A stretch of 64,000 bases of DNA from Mesorhizobium sp. L-2-11 (GTDB taxonomy: Bacteria > Pseudomonadota > Alphaproteobacteria > Rhizobiales > Rhizobiaceae), in assembly GCF_016756595.1 (NCBI RefSeq), contig NZ_AP023257.1, positions 5,286,001-5,350,000 on the forward strand, given 5' to 3'. A program made the position numbers and the translations under genes. This document shows positions 1 to 7,520 of this stretch, piece after piece. The notes beneath the pieces are model-generated. The model was not told the origin of the DNA and did no database searches. It was given only the letters and a program-made list of their open reading frames with translations. Every line of letters begins with the position of its first letter. Position 1 is the stretch's first letter.

Positions 1-43
1 AAGCGTTGAGAACGCGACCAGACCGGCTATCGATGGAGTATTC

Positions 44-493
44 ATGAAGAAGACTGTTGTTAGAGTCGTCTGTGCCATTGGCCAAGCGGGGCAGCTCGGC
101 CTCAAAGGGGGCCTTCCCTGGGAAGGCAACCGGTCGCCGGAGTTCGTCGCCGACGTTGCACGATTTTTCGACCTCACCAGAGGACATGTCTTGCTCGCCG
201 GTCCCAAGACGATCGCCAGCGTTCCGGATTTTGCTCGCGCGGATCGGGATCTGGTCGTCGTTCGCTCCAGCATGGATCCCGAGGAGACACTCCGGCGCTT
301 CGTCGGCCGCGTCGTCTTCATTGGCGGCGGTCCACCAGTGTGGGACGCCTACGCGCGCTTCGTCAGCCATTGGGATATCACGCGGCTGCCTTATGACGGA
401 CCGGCGGACCGCTGGTTCGACGCAAGATGGCTTACGGCGGGTGGCGAGGGTGCCAGAAATCACCGCCGCCCCAGCACTCACCGCGACCAATGA
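44..493 (+). CDS. Dihydrofolate reductase-like protein (divergent)
   Basis: A 149-residue protein of the DHFR fold. The signature GLKGGLPW lies at residues 19-26, where classical DHFRs have G-x-D-G-x-L-P-W, and is followed by GHVLLAGPKTI near residue 47 (NADPH-binding strand) and VVFIGGGPPVWDAY near 90. The fold-defining glycine motifs are present. The acidic folate-binding residue that normally sits about 5 positions after LPW is not obvious, and the C-terminus (ARNHRRPSTHRDQ) is low-complexity. The ATG at 44 has GGAG six bases upstream. The gene stands alone and is followed by a hairpin at 509-540, so it is probably monocistronic. True reduction of dihydrofolate is uncertain; a related reductase such as a RibD-like protein is possible. 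Confidence 0.7.
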   Translation: MKKTVVRVVCAIGQAGQLGLKGGLPWEGNRSPEFVADVARFFDLTRGHVLLAGPKTIASVPDFARADRDLVVVRSSMDPEETLRRFVGRVVFIGGGPPVWDAYARFVSHWDITRLPYDGPADRWFDARWLTAGGEGARNHRRPSTHRDQ

Positions 494-508
494 AGGCTCG
501 ACTCACTG

Positions 509-540
509 CGGGCACCGCGGTGCAACGACGGCGGTGCCCG
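509..540. terminator. Hairpin between convergent genes
   Basis: Arms CGGGCACCGC (509-518) and GCGGTGCCCG (531-540) pair perfectly over 10 bp with a 12-base loop. The hairpin sits in the 65-bp gap between two convergent genes, which fits a bidirectional terminator. On the plus strand a short T-containing stretch (tagtcttta) follows. Confidence 0.6.
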
Positions 541-558
541 TAGTCTTTAGCCGCACAC

Positions 559-2058
559 CTAGCAGTTCGCCCGAGTCTGCGGATCGCAGGCCTTGTCTTC
601 TTGCTGCTGTGGTTTGGGCTCGGCCTGCTGCTGCTCGGCGGCGGGCTGCTCCTCGGCCTTCGGCTTCTCGGGCTTGGCCGCCTGTTCAGGCTCGGCCTGC
701 TGCTGCTCGGCGGCGGGCTGCTCCTCGGCCTTCGGCTTCTCAGGCTTGGCCGCCTTTTCCGGCTCGGCCTGCTGCTGCTCGGCGGCGGGCTGCTCCTCAG
801 TCTTCGGCTTCTCAGGCTTGGCCGCCTTTTCCGGCTCGGCCTGCTGCTGCTCGGCGGCCGGCTGCTCCTCGGTCTTCGGCTTCTCGGGCTTGGCCGCCTT
901 TTCGGGCTCGGCCTGCTCCTGCTCGGCGGCCGGCTGCTCCTCAGTCTTCGGCTTCTCGGGCTTGGCCGCCTTTTCGGGCTCGACCTGCTCCTGCTCGGCG
1001 GCCGGCTGCCCCTCGGCCTTCGGCTTCTCGGGCTTGGCCGCCTGTTCGGGCTCGGCCTGCTCCTGCTCGGCGGCCGGTTGCTCGTCGGTCGTCGGCTTCT
1101 CAGGCTCGGCGGTCTCTTCCGGCTTGACCTCTTCATCCGGCGCCTGTTCGGTCGCTGCTGCGCCTTCGGTCGGCTTCGACTTCCGGGCTGCCTGAACCTG
1201 CTTCACCTCCTCGATGTCTTTGAGTTCAGCTGGCTTAGCCTCGGGATCGGCTTTCACTTCAGCTTCAAAGACCGTGACCGTATTGTCTTCCACTTTGCCG
1301 GCCTGCTCGGGCGTCTCGGTCTCGCTGACCTCGACGACGGTCACCTGCTGGTTCGTCTCCTTCTCGATCACATCAACATCAATGACTTTGTTGATCACCA
1401 CGTTGTTCTGGATCGTCACGTCGCCGACCGGCTCGGCCGCCTCGACAATGCGCACAAACTCCGGCTCATCACGGATTACGACGACAGAAACGTCATCAGC
1501 GAGGAATTCGCGGGTCGGGACCACGACCCAGTAAAAATCCGGGGTGGTGTCGATGGTCACCTCGATTGAAATCAAATCGGGATCGCGGCGCGGCGGCAGC
1601 GGAGCCCAGATGACGTGCTCCCTTTCGCGCCGCCAACTCACCCATGCCGGCGCCCAACGAGTGCCGGGAACCCAGTACCAGCCGATGTCGTCGGCATAGC
1701 CCCAGCGGCCGTAATGGTAGGTCGCCCACCCGAACGGCTCGTCCGACACCCAGAGCCAGCCATACTGCTCGGTATAGACCCAATGCCCAATGGTGTACGG
1801 ACGCCAATCGTCAGGTACATCAACCGGGACGAAAACGGTCGCTCCCCGGTACGAAACCCAATCACCATGGGAAGACAGTTCATCGTAGAATGTGCTGATC
1901 GAAATGGAAACGTCGGTGGCTGCCCTCGCCTCGGATACAAGCGACAATGGCGCCACCAGTGGCGCCACCGGGTTAGGAATCTCGACGACCGTGAGCACGC
2001 CAGCGGTTACGCCGCCCAGCATCAGCCGTACAATTTTTTGGGCAAGGACGCGTTTCAT
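559..2058 (-). CDS. Secreted DUF6600-type protein with Glu/Pro/Ala/Gln-rich repeat tail
   Basis: A 499-residue exported protein. The start at 2058 is preceded by GGAGGA at good spacing, so a longer reading upstream is rejected. The N-terminus (MKRVLAQKIVRLMLGG..., ending near SEARA) looks like a signal peptide. Next comes a Trp/Tyr-rich domain with repeated motifs such as HWVYTEQYGWLWVS, YGRWGYADDIGWYWVPG and WAPAWVSWR, which is the pattern of DUF6600 proteins. A Val/Glu-rich linker follows. The last 170 or so residues are seven 24-residue repeats of the type KPEKPKxEEQPAAEQxQAEPExAA. The protein ends CDPQTRANC. The tail is acidic and probably disordered. Function is unknown; the location is likely periplasmic or cell-surface. 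Confidence 0.75.
   Translation of the reverse strand: MKRVLAQKIVRLMLGGVTAGVLTVVEIPNPVAPLVAPLSLVSEARAATDVSISISTFYDELSSHGDWVSYRGATVFVPVDVPDDWRPYTIGHWVYTEQYGWLWVSDEPFGWATYHYGRWGYADDIGWYWVPGTRWAPAWVSWRREREHVIWAPLPPRRDPDLISIEVTIDTTPDFYWVVVPTREFLADDVSVVVIRDEPEFVRIVEAAEPVGDVTIQNNVVINKVIDVDVIEKETNQQVTVVEVSETETPEQAGKVEDNTVTVFEAEVKADPEAKPAELKDIEEVKQVQAARKSKPTEGAAATEQAPDEEVKPEETAEPEKPTTDEQPAAEQEQAEPEQAAKPEKPKAEGQPAAEQEQVEPEKAAKPEKPKTEEQPAAEQEQAEPEKAAKPEKPKTEEQPAAEQQQAEPEKAAKPEKPKTEEQPAAEQQQAEPEKAAKPEKPKAEEQPAAEQQQAEPEQAAKPEKPKAEEQPAAEQQQAEPKPQQQEDKACDPQTRANC
621..1124 (-). repeat. 72-bp tandem repeat, about seven copies, in-frame
   Basis: Units begin at 621, 693, 765, 837, 909, 981 and 1053, with exactly 72-bp spacing. 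Each encodes a 24-residue block (PEKPKxEEQPAAEQ...). The outer copies are the most degenerate, and the central ones differ by a few bases, mostly Q/E, A/T and K/Q codon changes. The period is a multiple of three, so gain or loss of a unit keeps the frame. Copy number is likely variable between strains, which is inferred. Confidence 0.9.
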
Positions 2059-3075
2059 CGCAGTTTCCTCCGAAACAGATCGCCCTTCATCGTGGAAACT
2101 CACCGGCCGTCGAATTGTTCCGGCCTGGCATGGCACGATGATACGGATCAACATCAGAGTTGCTTCATGAGGTCGGCGAGCCGGATCACGACCGTTGTGC
2201 GCAGCGGTCCCCCGACGCAAATGTCGCACATCGACGGTAAAGCCTGCCCGGCCCAGCCCGGCGATCGGCAGCGAACGTGGAGTCAGTGGCGAATCGCAAA
2301 CCTTTGAGACTAGCGAATGCATCCCTCGCTTCGTCATCCTACGGCAAGCAAGGGGCGAAGCGACGCGGCGCAGACCCTAGGATCCATGCCGTTAGGCCAG
2401 CCGAAGAATGCTACGGCCCAGAACTGAACGCTACCCCTGGTTCCGCGAAAAAGCTCGAACCATTCTTCTCGATCAGTTCGATCTTCCACTGGCGGAAGCG
2501 CCGTTCTGGGTCGCTGCATTCTTCGGCGGATGTCACGGCATTGGATCCCAGGGTCTCCGCGACGTCGCTTCGCTCCTGCTCCGCCCTAGGATGACGAAGG
2601 TGTGGTGCCTGTGGCGTTGGATCGGCGGCTGCAGGTCGCCCTTGGCTGTCTTGTCGACAAGGCGGGACAGATGTGTCTTGGCTATTGACGATGTGGATTG
2701 CGAACTCCATGCCTTAGTCCACGAAACGTAGTCTACCCTAACTTCAAGGGCATCTGCCGAAGAAGGCTGAGGGCCGCGTCCTGCTACAGGGCCGTCTTGA
2801 CTTCCCCGATCTCGGCACCAACTACGGTTATATGAACGCCACAAAAAAGATCCGTCGCGATTTTCTTTTCCGGGTTTGCCCCATCGCGGGATCGTAACCC
2901 CCGGCTCGGCTGCCATGCGCCCCGGGCCGAGGGGGCAAGCACATAAAATCGACATCGAACATACGCAGGCCAGCACCGGCTCTGGGGCATCGGCTTTGCG
3001 CAATATCTGCCTCGAATTGACCGGTTCCACCATGCTTGAGGCAGCCCGCTCAACTGAGAATACGAGTACTCGAAA
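2059..3075. other. Gene-poor stretch with a fold-back repeat
   Basis: I see no convincing gene in these 1017 bases. Open frames are short and do not look like proteins. The only clear structure is the long inverted repeat at 2330-2598. The start of the stretch should hold the promoter of the DUF6600 gene, but I could not pick a clear -35/-10 pair. Confidence 0.6.
2330..2598. repeat. Long imperfect inverted repeat (MITE-like or dispersed rhizobial palindrome)
   Basis: The outer arm 2330-2392 (ttcgtcatcctacggcaagc ... ggatccatgccgt) matches the reverse complement of 2535-2598 with about a dozen differences over 63 bp. Inside it, aagaatgctacggcccagaa (about 2404) matches the reverse complement of 2503-2523, so the fold-back spans about 269 bp. 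No transposase is present. The outer arms resemble dispersed repeats I associate with Mesorhizobium genomes, but this could not be checked. Confidence 0.7.
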
Positions 3076-3537
3076 ATGCAAGATAACATGAAGGCCCGGC
3101 GCAAGCCGACCATCCGCATCTCGAAATCGGACCATGCGCGTTTATCGGCGCTTGCCAGCGCCGTGGCTGCACGGAATCCGCAGGCTTCCGATGAACTGCT
3201 CGGCGAACTCGAGCGAGCGCGCATCGTTTCCGATGGTTCGATCTCCGCGGGCGCCGTCCAGATGGGTTCGACGGTGACGTTCAAGCCCGATACCGGTGAC
3301 GCGAAAACGGTTACGCTGGTTTTTCCTGGCGATGCAGACATCTCCGAAGGCAAGGTTTCAATCCTTACGCCGATCGGCACGGCCCTGCTCGGTCTCTCGG
3401 CCGGACAATCGATCATGTGGACCGCTCGAGATGGGCGCCGGCATGAATTGTCGGTGCTTGCCGTGAACCGGCCTGCTCGGGAAGGCGATGCAGCCGATCA
3501 GCGTGCACCAGCACCTTCGACGACGGCGGGCGACTAA
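3076..3537 (+). CDS. rnk: Rnk-like nucleoside diphosphate kinase regulator (GreA/GreB C-terminal fold)
   Basis: A 153-residue protein. Residues 1-45 carry an Rnk-type N-terminal helix (RRKPTIRISKSDHARLSALA). Residues 60-135 form the FKBP-like GreA/GreB C-terminal domain with the typical VTLVFPGDADISEGKVSIL and SPIGTALLGL-like (here TPIGTALLGLSAGQSI) segments. Rnk proteins bind RNA polymerase near the secondary channel and influence nucleotide metabolism. The start is either ATG 3076 or ATG 3088; neither has a strong ribosome-binding site, and the second matches the family N-terminus (MKARRKPTI) slightly better. The C-terminal 20 residues are Ala/Pro/Thr-rich and dispensable-looking. The gene is monocistronic and followed by hairpins. 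Confidence 0.85.
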   Translation: MQDNMKARRKPTIRISKSDHARLSALASAVAARNPQASDELLGELERARIVSDGSISAGAVQMGSTVTFKPDTGDAKTVTLVFPGDADISEGKVSILTPIGTALLGLSAGQSIMWTARDGRRHELSVLAVNRPAREGDAADQRAPAPSTTAGD

Positions 3538-3627
3538 AGCGCGTCGCGTTCGCGTTTGACCGGCCTCATGCGGCGGCGCTTTAGATTGTTGTTTTTATGC
3601 ATGTTGTCATCGCAAATCCGCTGGACA

Positions 3628-3659
3628 CCCTCGGGTCAGGCCCTGCGTCAGGCCGAGGG
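3628..3659 (+). terminator. Hairpin downstream of rnk
   Basis: Arms CCCTCGG (3628-3634) and CCGAGGG (3653-3659) flank an 18-base loop that itself contains gtcagg repeats. It lies about 90 bp after rnk and within a dispersed intergenic element, so it may act as terminator or simply be part of the repeat. There is no strong T-run. Confidence 0.4.
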
Positions 3660-3773
3660 CATGCTTTTGAGCGTGTTTCCGGCGAAGGCATCAGCGCGCC
3701 GAGGACCTCAAGCGACCTTCTTCGCGAACGCCTCGTGATATGGACAACCGGTGCTGGAGCAAACGGCCCTGCC

Positions 3774-3853
3774 CTACGCCGACCCGCCCTTTAGCCTCTT
3801 GACGTGCTCCAGAACAATTGCAGGGTCATAGGGCTTCGCGAGGTGGTCGGGCA
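3774..3853 (-). pseudogene. Possible remnant of a response-regulator receiver domain (C-terminal tail)
   Basis: The minus strand reads DHLAKPYDPAIVLEHVKRL and then stops at 3774-3776. This matches the end of a CheY-like receiver domain, where the conserved Lys-Pro follows the fifth strand (KPYDP) and leads into helix 5. A stop codon lies just upstream in the same frame and no phospho-acceptor region is seen, so at most a fragment survives. Chance similarity cannot be excluded. Confidence 0.4.
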
Positions 3854-4162
3854 ATCAGTCGTTCAGCAGGCACAGAGGGATCGAATCGGGGTTAGGCCAG
3901 CCGCGTGGCAGAAAATAAGAGGTTGGCTGTCGGGAGGCACGCCACTTGTTCGTCCTCGGGACACGAAGCAACGAAGACAGGTGAGACCCGTGAGAAGGTT
4001 CAGATCATCGAACACGTCTCTGGACGGTGTGATCCAGGCCGACAGTGCGTTCAGCGGCCCCGTTCTGGCCGACGAGCCGCCCAAGGGCTGGTTCGACTGA
4101 GGTCTGGCAATCGCGGCGCGAACAAATACCCCACGAACGAACAAGAACCGAGGAGATTAGAT

Positions 4163-4642
4163 ATGACGAAACTCGTGACCTGCCTGTGGTTCGATCACGG
4201 CGAAGCACGCAAGGCGGCGGAATTCTATGCCGCCACTTTTCCCGACAGTCATGTGGATCGGCTGAATGCGGCCGCGTCGGACTATCCCGGCGGCAAGGAA
4301 GGCAATGAACTGACGGTCGAGTTCACTGTGCTCGGCCAGTCTTTTCTCGGCCTGAACGGCGGCCCGAATTTCAAGGCGAACGAATCCGTCAGCCTGATGG
4401 TGCTGACCGAAGATCAGGAAGAGACCGACCGCTACTGGAATGCGATCGTTGGAAACGGCGGCAGCGAAAGCGCCTGCGGATGGTGCAAGGACCGGTGGGG
4501 CTTCTCCTGGCAGATCACGCCGAAGCGGCTGATGGAACTGACGACCAGCCCGGACCGCGCCAAGGCCAAGCGCGCGATGGAGGCGATGATGACGATGAAG
4601 AAAATCGATATCGCGGCGCTGGAAGCCGCAGCAGCCGACTGA
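4163..4642 (+). CDS. PhnB-like VOC family protein
   Basis: A 159-residue protein of the PhnB/3-demethylubiquinone methyltransferase-like branch of the vicinal oxygen chelate (VOC) fold. Typical features are [16 protein letters not shown] near the start, [20 protein letters not shown] in the middle, and [16 protein letters not shown] before the C-terminal helices. The start at 4163 is chosen because AGGAG lies eight bases upstream; a longer frame to 3905 lacks this and has no family similarity. Members of this branch are mostly uncharacterised. The gene is followed at short distance by two AHSA1-type genes on the same strand, and the three probably form an operon. Confidence 0.85.
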   Translation: MTKLVTCLWFDHGEARKAAEFYAATFPDSHVDRLNAAASDYPGGKEGNELTVEFTVLGQSFLGLNGGPNFKANESVSLMVLTEDQEETDRYWNAIVGNGGSESACGWCKDRWGFSWQITPKRLMELTTSPDRAKAKRAMEAMMTMKKIDIAALEAAAAD

Positions 4643-4691
4643 CCCGATCCAAGGCAAGACGCCCTGGTGAACTCGATGAATGGAGATGATC

Positions 4692-5135
4692 ATGCCCAAC
4701 ACCGTTAAACTGCACCGGGTTTTGGCCACGAAGCCCGAAAAGGTCTATCGCGCATTTCTGGAACCTGACGCGGTCGCGAGTTGGCTGCCGCCCTTCGGTT
4801 TTACCTGTACTGTGCATGAGCTTGAGGCGAAGGAAGGCGGCAAGCACAGGATGTCTTTTCGAAACTTCACGACCGGGCAAAGCCATTCCTTCGGCGGCAC
4901 CTATCTGAAACTCGTCCCCGGCGAGACGCTCGTCTACAGCGATGTGTTCGATGATCCGAACCTTGCGGGCGAGATGAAAGTGACCGTCACGCTGACGGCC
5001 GTTTCAGTTGGAACGGAGATGACGGTGGTTCAGGAGAACGTGCCCGATCTGATCCCCGTCGAGGCATGCTATCTCGGTTGGCAAGAGTCGCTGCGCAAGC
5101 TTGCCAATCTCGTCGAGCCCGAAATCACGCAATAA
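4692..5135 (+). CDS. SRPBCC/AHSA1 domain protein (first copy)
   Basis: A 147-residue START-like protein of the AHSA1 (activator of Hsp90 ATPase homolog 1-like) family. It shows the typical N-terminal VLATKPEKVYRAFLEPDAVASWLPP and the C-terminal YLGWQESLRKLANLVEPE helix. Three in-frame ATGs lie at 4680, 4686 and 4692; GGAG at 4682 sits six bases before 4692, so that start is chosen. The fold forms a hydrophobic pocket, and ligand and role are not known. It lies 49 bp after the VOC gene and 46 bp before a second AHSA1 gene, which suggests co-expression. Confidence 0.85.
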   Translation: MPNTVKLHRVLATKPEKVYRAFLEPDAVASWLPPFGFTCTVHELEAKEGGKHRMSFRNFTTGQSHSFGGTYLKLVPGETLVYSDVFDDPNLAGEMKVTVTLTAVSVGTEMTVVQENVPDLIPVEACYLGWQESLRKLANLVEPEITQ

Positions 5136-5181
5136 ACCGTCTGCGTGATCTCATCCGACTGCGACGACAAGGAAACCAAAA

Positions 5182-5628
5182 ATGACCAACCAGCAGATCA
5201 CCATTGCCACCACGATCGCCGCGCCGATAGAACGCGTCTGGCAGGCCTACACGACGCCCGGCGATATCACGCGGTGGAACTTCGCTTCCGACGACTGGTG
5301 CTGCCCAAGCGCGGAAGCCGACCTAAGGGTGGGCGGCGGCTACAAGGCGCGCATGGAAGCCAAGGACGGCAGTTTCGGCTTCGATTTCGAGGCGGTGTAC
5401 GAAGAGGTCGAGCCGTACAAGGCGATCGCATTCGCAATGAGCGACGGGCGCAAGGCGCGTACGACCTTCGAAGCCGCAGGGGACGGTACGAAGGTGACGA
5501 CCATATTCGATGCCGAGGCGCAGAACTCCATCGAGATGCAGCGTGACGGCTGGCAGGCGATCCTGAACAACTTCGGGCGTTATGTTGAATCCAGCGCAGG
5601 ACGTGAGCAAGTTCAAGGAGGTCGTTGA
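5182..5628 (+). CDS. SRPBCC/AHSA1 domain protein (second copy)
   Basis: A 148-residue AHSA1-family protein. Key features are TTIAAPIERVWQAYTTPGDI, WNFASDDWCCPSAEADLRVGG and the final helix DGWQAILNNFGRYVE. It is a different subfamily from the preceding copy, so the pair is not a recent tandem duplication. AAGGAAA lies just ahead of the ATG. The last residues (SSAGREQVQGGR) are not typical of the family and may reflect a small frameshift near the end. The gene is followed by non-coding DNA and the remnant of an ABC ATPase gene. Confidence 0.85.
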   Translation: MTNQQITIATTIAAPIERVWQAYTTPGDITRWNFASDDWCCPSAEADLRVGGGYKARMEAKDGSFGFDFEAVYEEVEPYKAIAFAMSDGRKARTTFEAAGDGTKVTTIFDAEAQNSIEMQRDGWQAILNNFGRYVESSAGREQVQGGR

Positions 5629-5773
5629 ACTCCACCGGAAGTAGTTTTTCCAGTTTTTATCGGCTGAGACGATCGTCGAGATCAAGCCCTCCAACACCCG
5701 AGGCGATGATCGAGATTGAAGCCATGGCAGCCGTGGCTGCAGACGACGGTCTATTCGCCTCGGGATCTTTCAA

Positions 5774-6003
5774 CGACCATCCGCTGCTGACCGGTCGCGC
5801 TATGCACTCAAGCGAAACCGTGTGACGTCGATGGCCGCGGCCATCAGCGTCCGCGGGTAGGCTGGCTGCGGATTGCTGAAGATCGCCTCGGTCGGCCCTT
5901 CCTCGACGATTTTGCCCTGCTTCATGACGATGATGTAGTCTCCATGGCACGGACGACGGCGAGAGATCGTGGCTGATGAACAGGTAGGATAGTTCATGGT
6001 CGG
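5774..6003. repeat. Direct repeat copy A (flank of the AraC/hydrolase island)
   Basis: These 230 bp match 8574-8802 in the same orientation. The first 78 bases are identical, and about a dozen differences and small indels occur in the rest. Copy B is the end of an intact ABC ATPase gene; copy A is detached from any such gene. Confidence 0.9.
5800..6003 (-). pseudogene. C-terminal remnant of an OppF-type ABC ATPase
   Basis: The minus strand encodes the last part of the double ATPase found intact at 8600-10219, including GKIVEEGPTEAIFSNPQ and the terminal AAAIDVTRFRLSA with the same stop codon. Small indels near 5940 and 5965 break the frame where the intact gene reads LAVVRAMADYIIVMKQ. No upstream part of the gene is present. 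It arose as part of a 230-bp duplication. Confidence 0.85.
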
Positions 6004-6069
6004 AGCGGCGAAGGACCAAAATGACGGCCGCACGGCTCCTCATACGTATCAGCAAACGGCGTTCACGCC

Positions 6070-7020
6070 CTACTGCAGTTTGCGCCAGGCCATGGGGGGC
6101 ATGTCGAATGCCCGTCTGAAGGCCCGATTGAACGCGGCTTCCGATTCGTAGCCGATCTCAAAAGCGATACGGGCGATGGGTTCATGGGAGCCCTTCAGGC
6201 GCTGGGCGGCGACCTGCATTCGCCAATTCGCCAGGTAGCGCATTGGCGGTTCTCCTATGAGGCTCGTGAATCTCTCGGCGAACGCGGAGCGCGATAATCC
6301 GATTTCATGCGCAAGCTCCTCCGTGGTCCAGCGGTGCGTCATACGGCTGTGGAGCAGTGCAAGCGCCCGCCCCACCGCGGGATCGCGCAGGCCGGCGAGC
6401 CATCCGTTCGCCTCTGGTCGCAGCGACCTTACATAACGGCGCACTGCCTCGACGAACAGCAGTTCGGCAAGCTTGCCGAGCACGGCCGGCGACTCGATGC
6501 GGCTTTCCGCCAACTGATGCGCGGCAAAGCGGAACGAGCTTTCAATCCAGCTGCCAGAAGCGCCCTCCTCCACGCCAATTTTGAGCATCCTGGGCAAGAT
6601 ACCGCAGATCGCCGTGTTGGGCGTATTCGTGCCGAGGTAACCGCACAGGATTTGCGTCCGCTCGCCACCGCCTCCGTAGACGATGCGCGCCATTCCCCCT
6701 GCTCCTGCAGGCTGGATCAGGAAATGGGCGTTGACCGGCCTGAGATTGGCCGCACTGCCGAGAACATGCCCGTCGTTGCGCGGGATCAGAATGATCTCGC
6801 CAGCCTGGACCGAAACTGGCGCATGCCCTTCCGTCTGCAGGACAAGGCGACCGGCGGTCACGTAATGATAGGCAATCAGATGGAGCGGCGCCGGCATGAA
6901 AGGGCTGCAGTCCTCGGGCGCGACCTGCGAGGTCACACACCAGGGTGCGGTGAACTCAGCCTCAAGAAAGACACCCCCCGTAAGCTGCATCGTCCTGCAG
7001 ATATCCAGCAGCGCATCCAT
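6070..7020 (-). CDS. AraC-family transcriptional regulator with N-terminal cupin
   Basis: A 316-residue regulator. Residues 1-190 form a cupin domain of the AraC-binding type (VSVQAGEIILIPRNDGHVLG). The last 100 residues carry two helix-turn-helix motifs: WTTEELAHEIGLSRSAFAERF and the signature IARIAFEIGYESEAAFNRAFRR, then the usual PMAWRK end. The ATG at 7020 is favoured because GAGG stands just upstream and the product then starts MDALLDIC as in relatives; ATGs at 7069-7071 lack a ribosome-binding site. It is divergent from the methyltransferase remnant and hydrolase to its right, so it may control the hydrolase. The effector is unknown. Confidence 0.85.
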   Translation of the reverse strand: MDALLDICRTMQLTGGVFLEAEFTAPWCVTSQVAPEDCSPFMPAPLHLIAYHYVTAGRLVLQTEGHAPVSVQAGEIILIPRNDGHVLGSAANLRPVNAHFLIQPAGAGGMARIVYGGGGERTQILCGYLGTNTPNTAICGILPRMLKIGVEEGASGSWIESSFRFAAHQLAESRIESPAVLGKLAELLFVEAVRRYVRSLRPEANGWLAGLRDPAVGRALALLHSRMTHRWTTEELAHEIGLSRSAFAERFTSLIGEPPMRYLANWRMQVAAQRLKGSHEPIARIAFEIGYESEAAFNRAFRRAFDMPPMAWRKLQ

Positions 7021-7208
7021 GACCACCTCATGCTCCGGCGGATCGGGCAAGAGAACCGGCGTCCCCATCATTCTAAAAGGACGCGAGCTGCATCATAACC
7101 TATCGCAACAGGACAGTAATGAGTATCCGCGCGAAGAGATCGTGACGGATCCCGCGCGCCGAATGCGTCAGCGGTTGCGAATGCTGTCGCCCATCAGAGG
7201 ACACATAG

Positions 7209-7479
7209 ATGACCGACTTCAGACATCGTCTGCCGCAGCTCGGTGGCGACATCTTTTTGACCGATGCCGGGATCGAGACGAAGCTGATGTTCCTGGAGGG
7301 TTTCGACCTCGCCTATCTTGCGGGCAGGCCACGAAGCTGGATGGCGGGAACCGATCGAGCTTGGCCTTCGATATCGAAACCTCGGCAGTCGCTTCCGCCA
7401 CGTCGACGTGCTGGGCGGCTGTGGCACCGATCACCGACACATTGAACAGATCTGCATCCACTGCCCGGAAGCGGGTTGA
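7209..7479 (+). pseudogene. Homocysteine S-methyltransferase, internally deleted
   Basis: The plus strand starts MTDFRHRLPQLGGDIFLTDAG with IETKLMFLEGFDLAYL after it, which is the N-terminus of homocysteine/betaine-type S-methyltransferases. In another frame it ends RHVDVLGGCGTDHRHIEQIC followed by a stop at 7477-7479, which is the C-terminus with the zinc-binding GGCCGT motif reduced to GGCGT. The roughly 230 residues that should lie between are missing, and the two ends are out of frame. It is therefore a dead gene made by a large internal deletion. Confidence 0.8.
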
Positions 7480-7520
7480 GAAGGATCACACAGGGCGAGA
7501 TCGCCCTCAGGGAGGACATA

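Larger units (their letters stand above)
3538..4162. other. Non-coding stretch with hairpin and gene remnants
   Basis: These 625 bases contain no full gene. They hold the downstream region of rnk, with a sequence (atgcatgttgtcatcgcaaa, 3598-3617) akin to the repeat beside frcA, a GC-rich hairpin at 3628-3659 and a possible response-regulator remnant on the minus strand at 3774-3853. The last part leads to the ribosome-binding site AGGAG at 4151 of the next gene. Confidence 0.6.

Noticed and set aside
57..1127. Long plus-strand frames opposite the repeat tail of the DUF6600 gene (Arg/Ala/Ser- and Leu/Gly-rich)
   Set aside because: They are shadows of the 72-bp repeat: every frame stays open because the repeat length is a multiple of three. 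They have no start signal and the composition is not protein-like.
600..1130. CRISPR-like array because of regular repeats
   Set aside because: The 72-bp units are contiguous, coding and without unique spacers. They are protein-coding tandem repeats.
5625..5825. Small frame across the remnant ATPase end
   Set aside because: It reads the antisense of the duplicated gene end and has no homologous features or ribosome-binding site.
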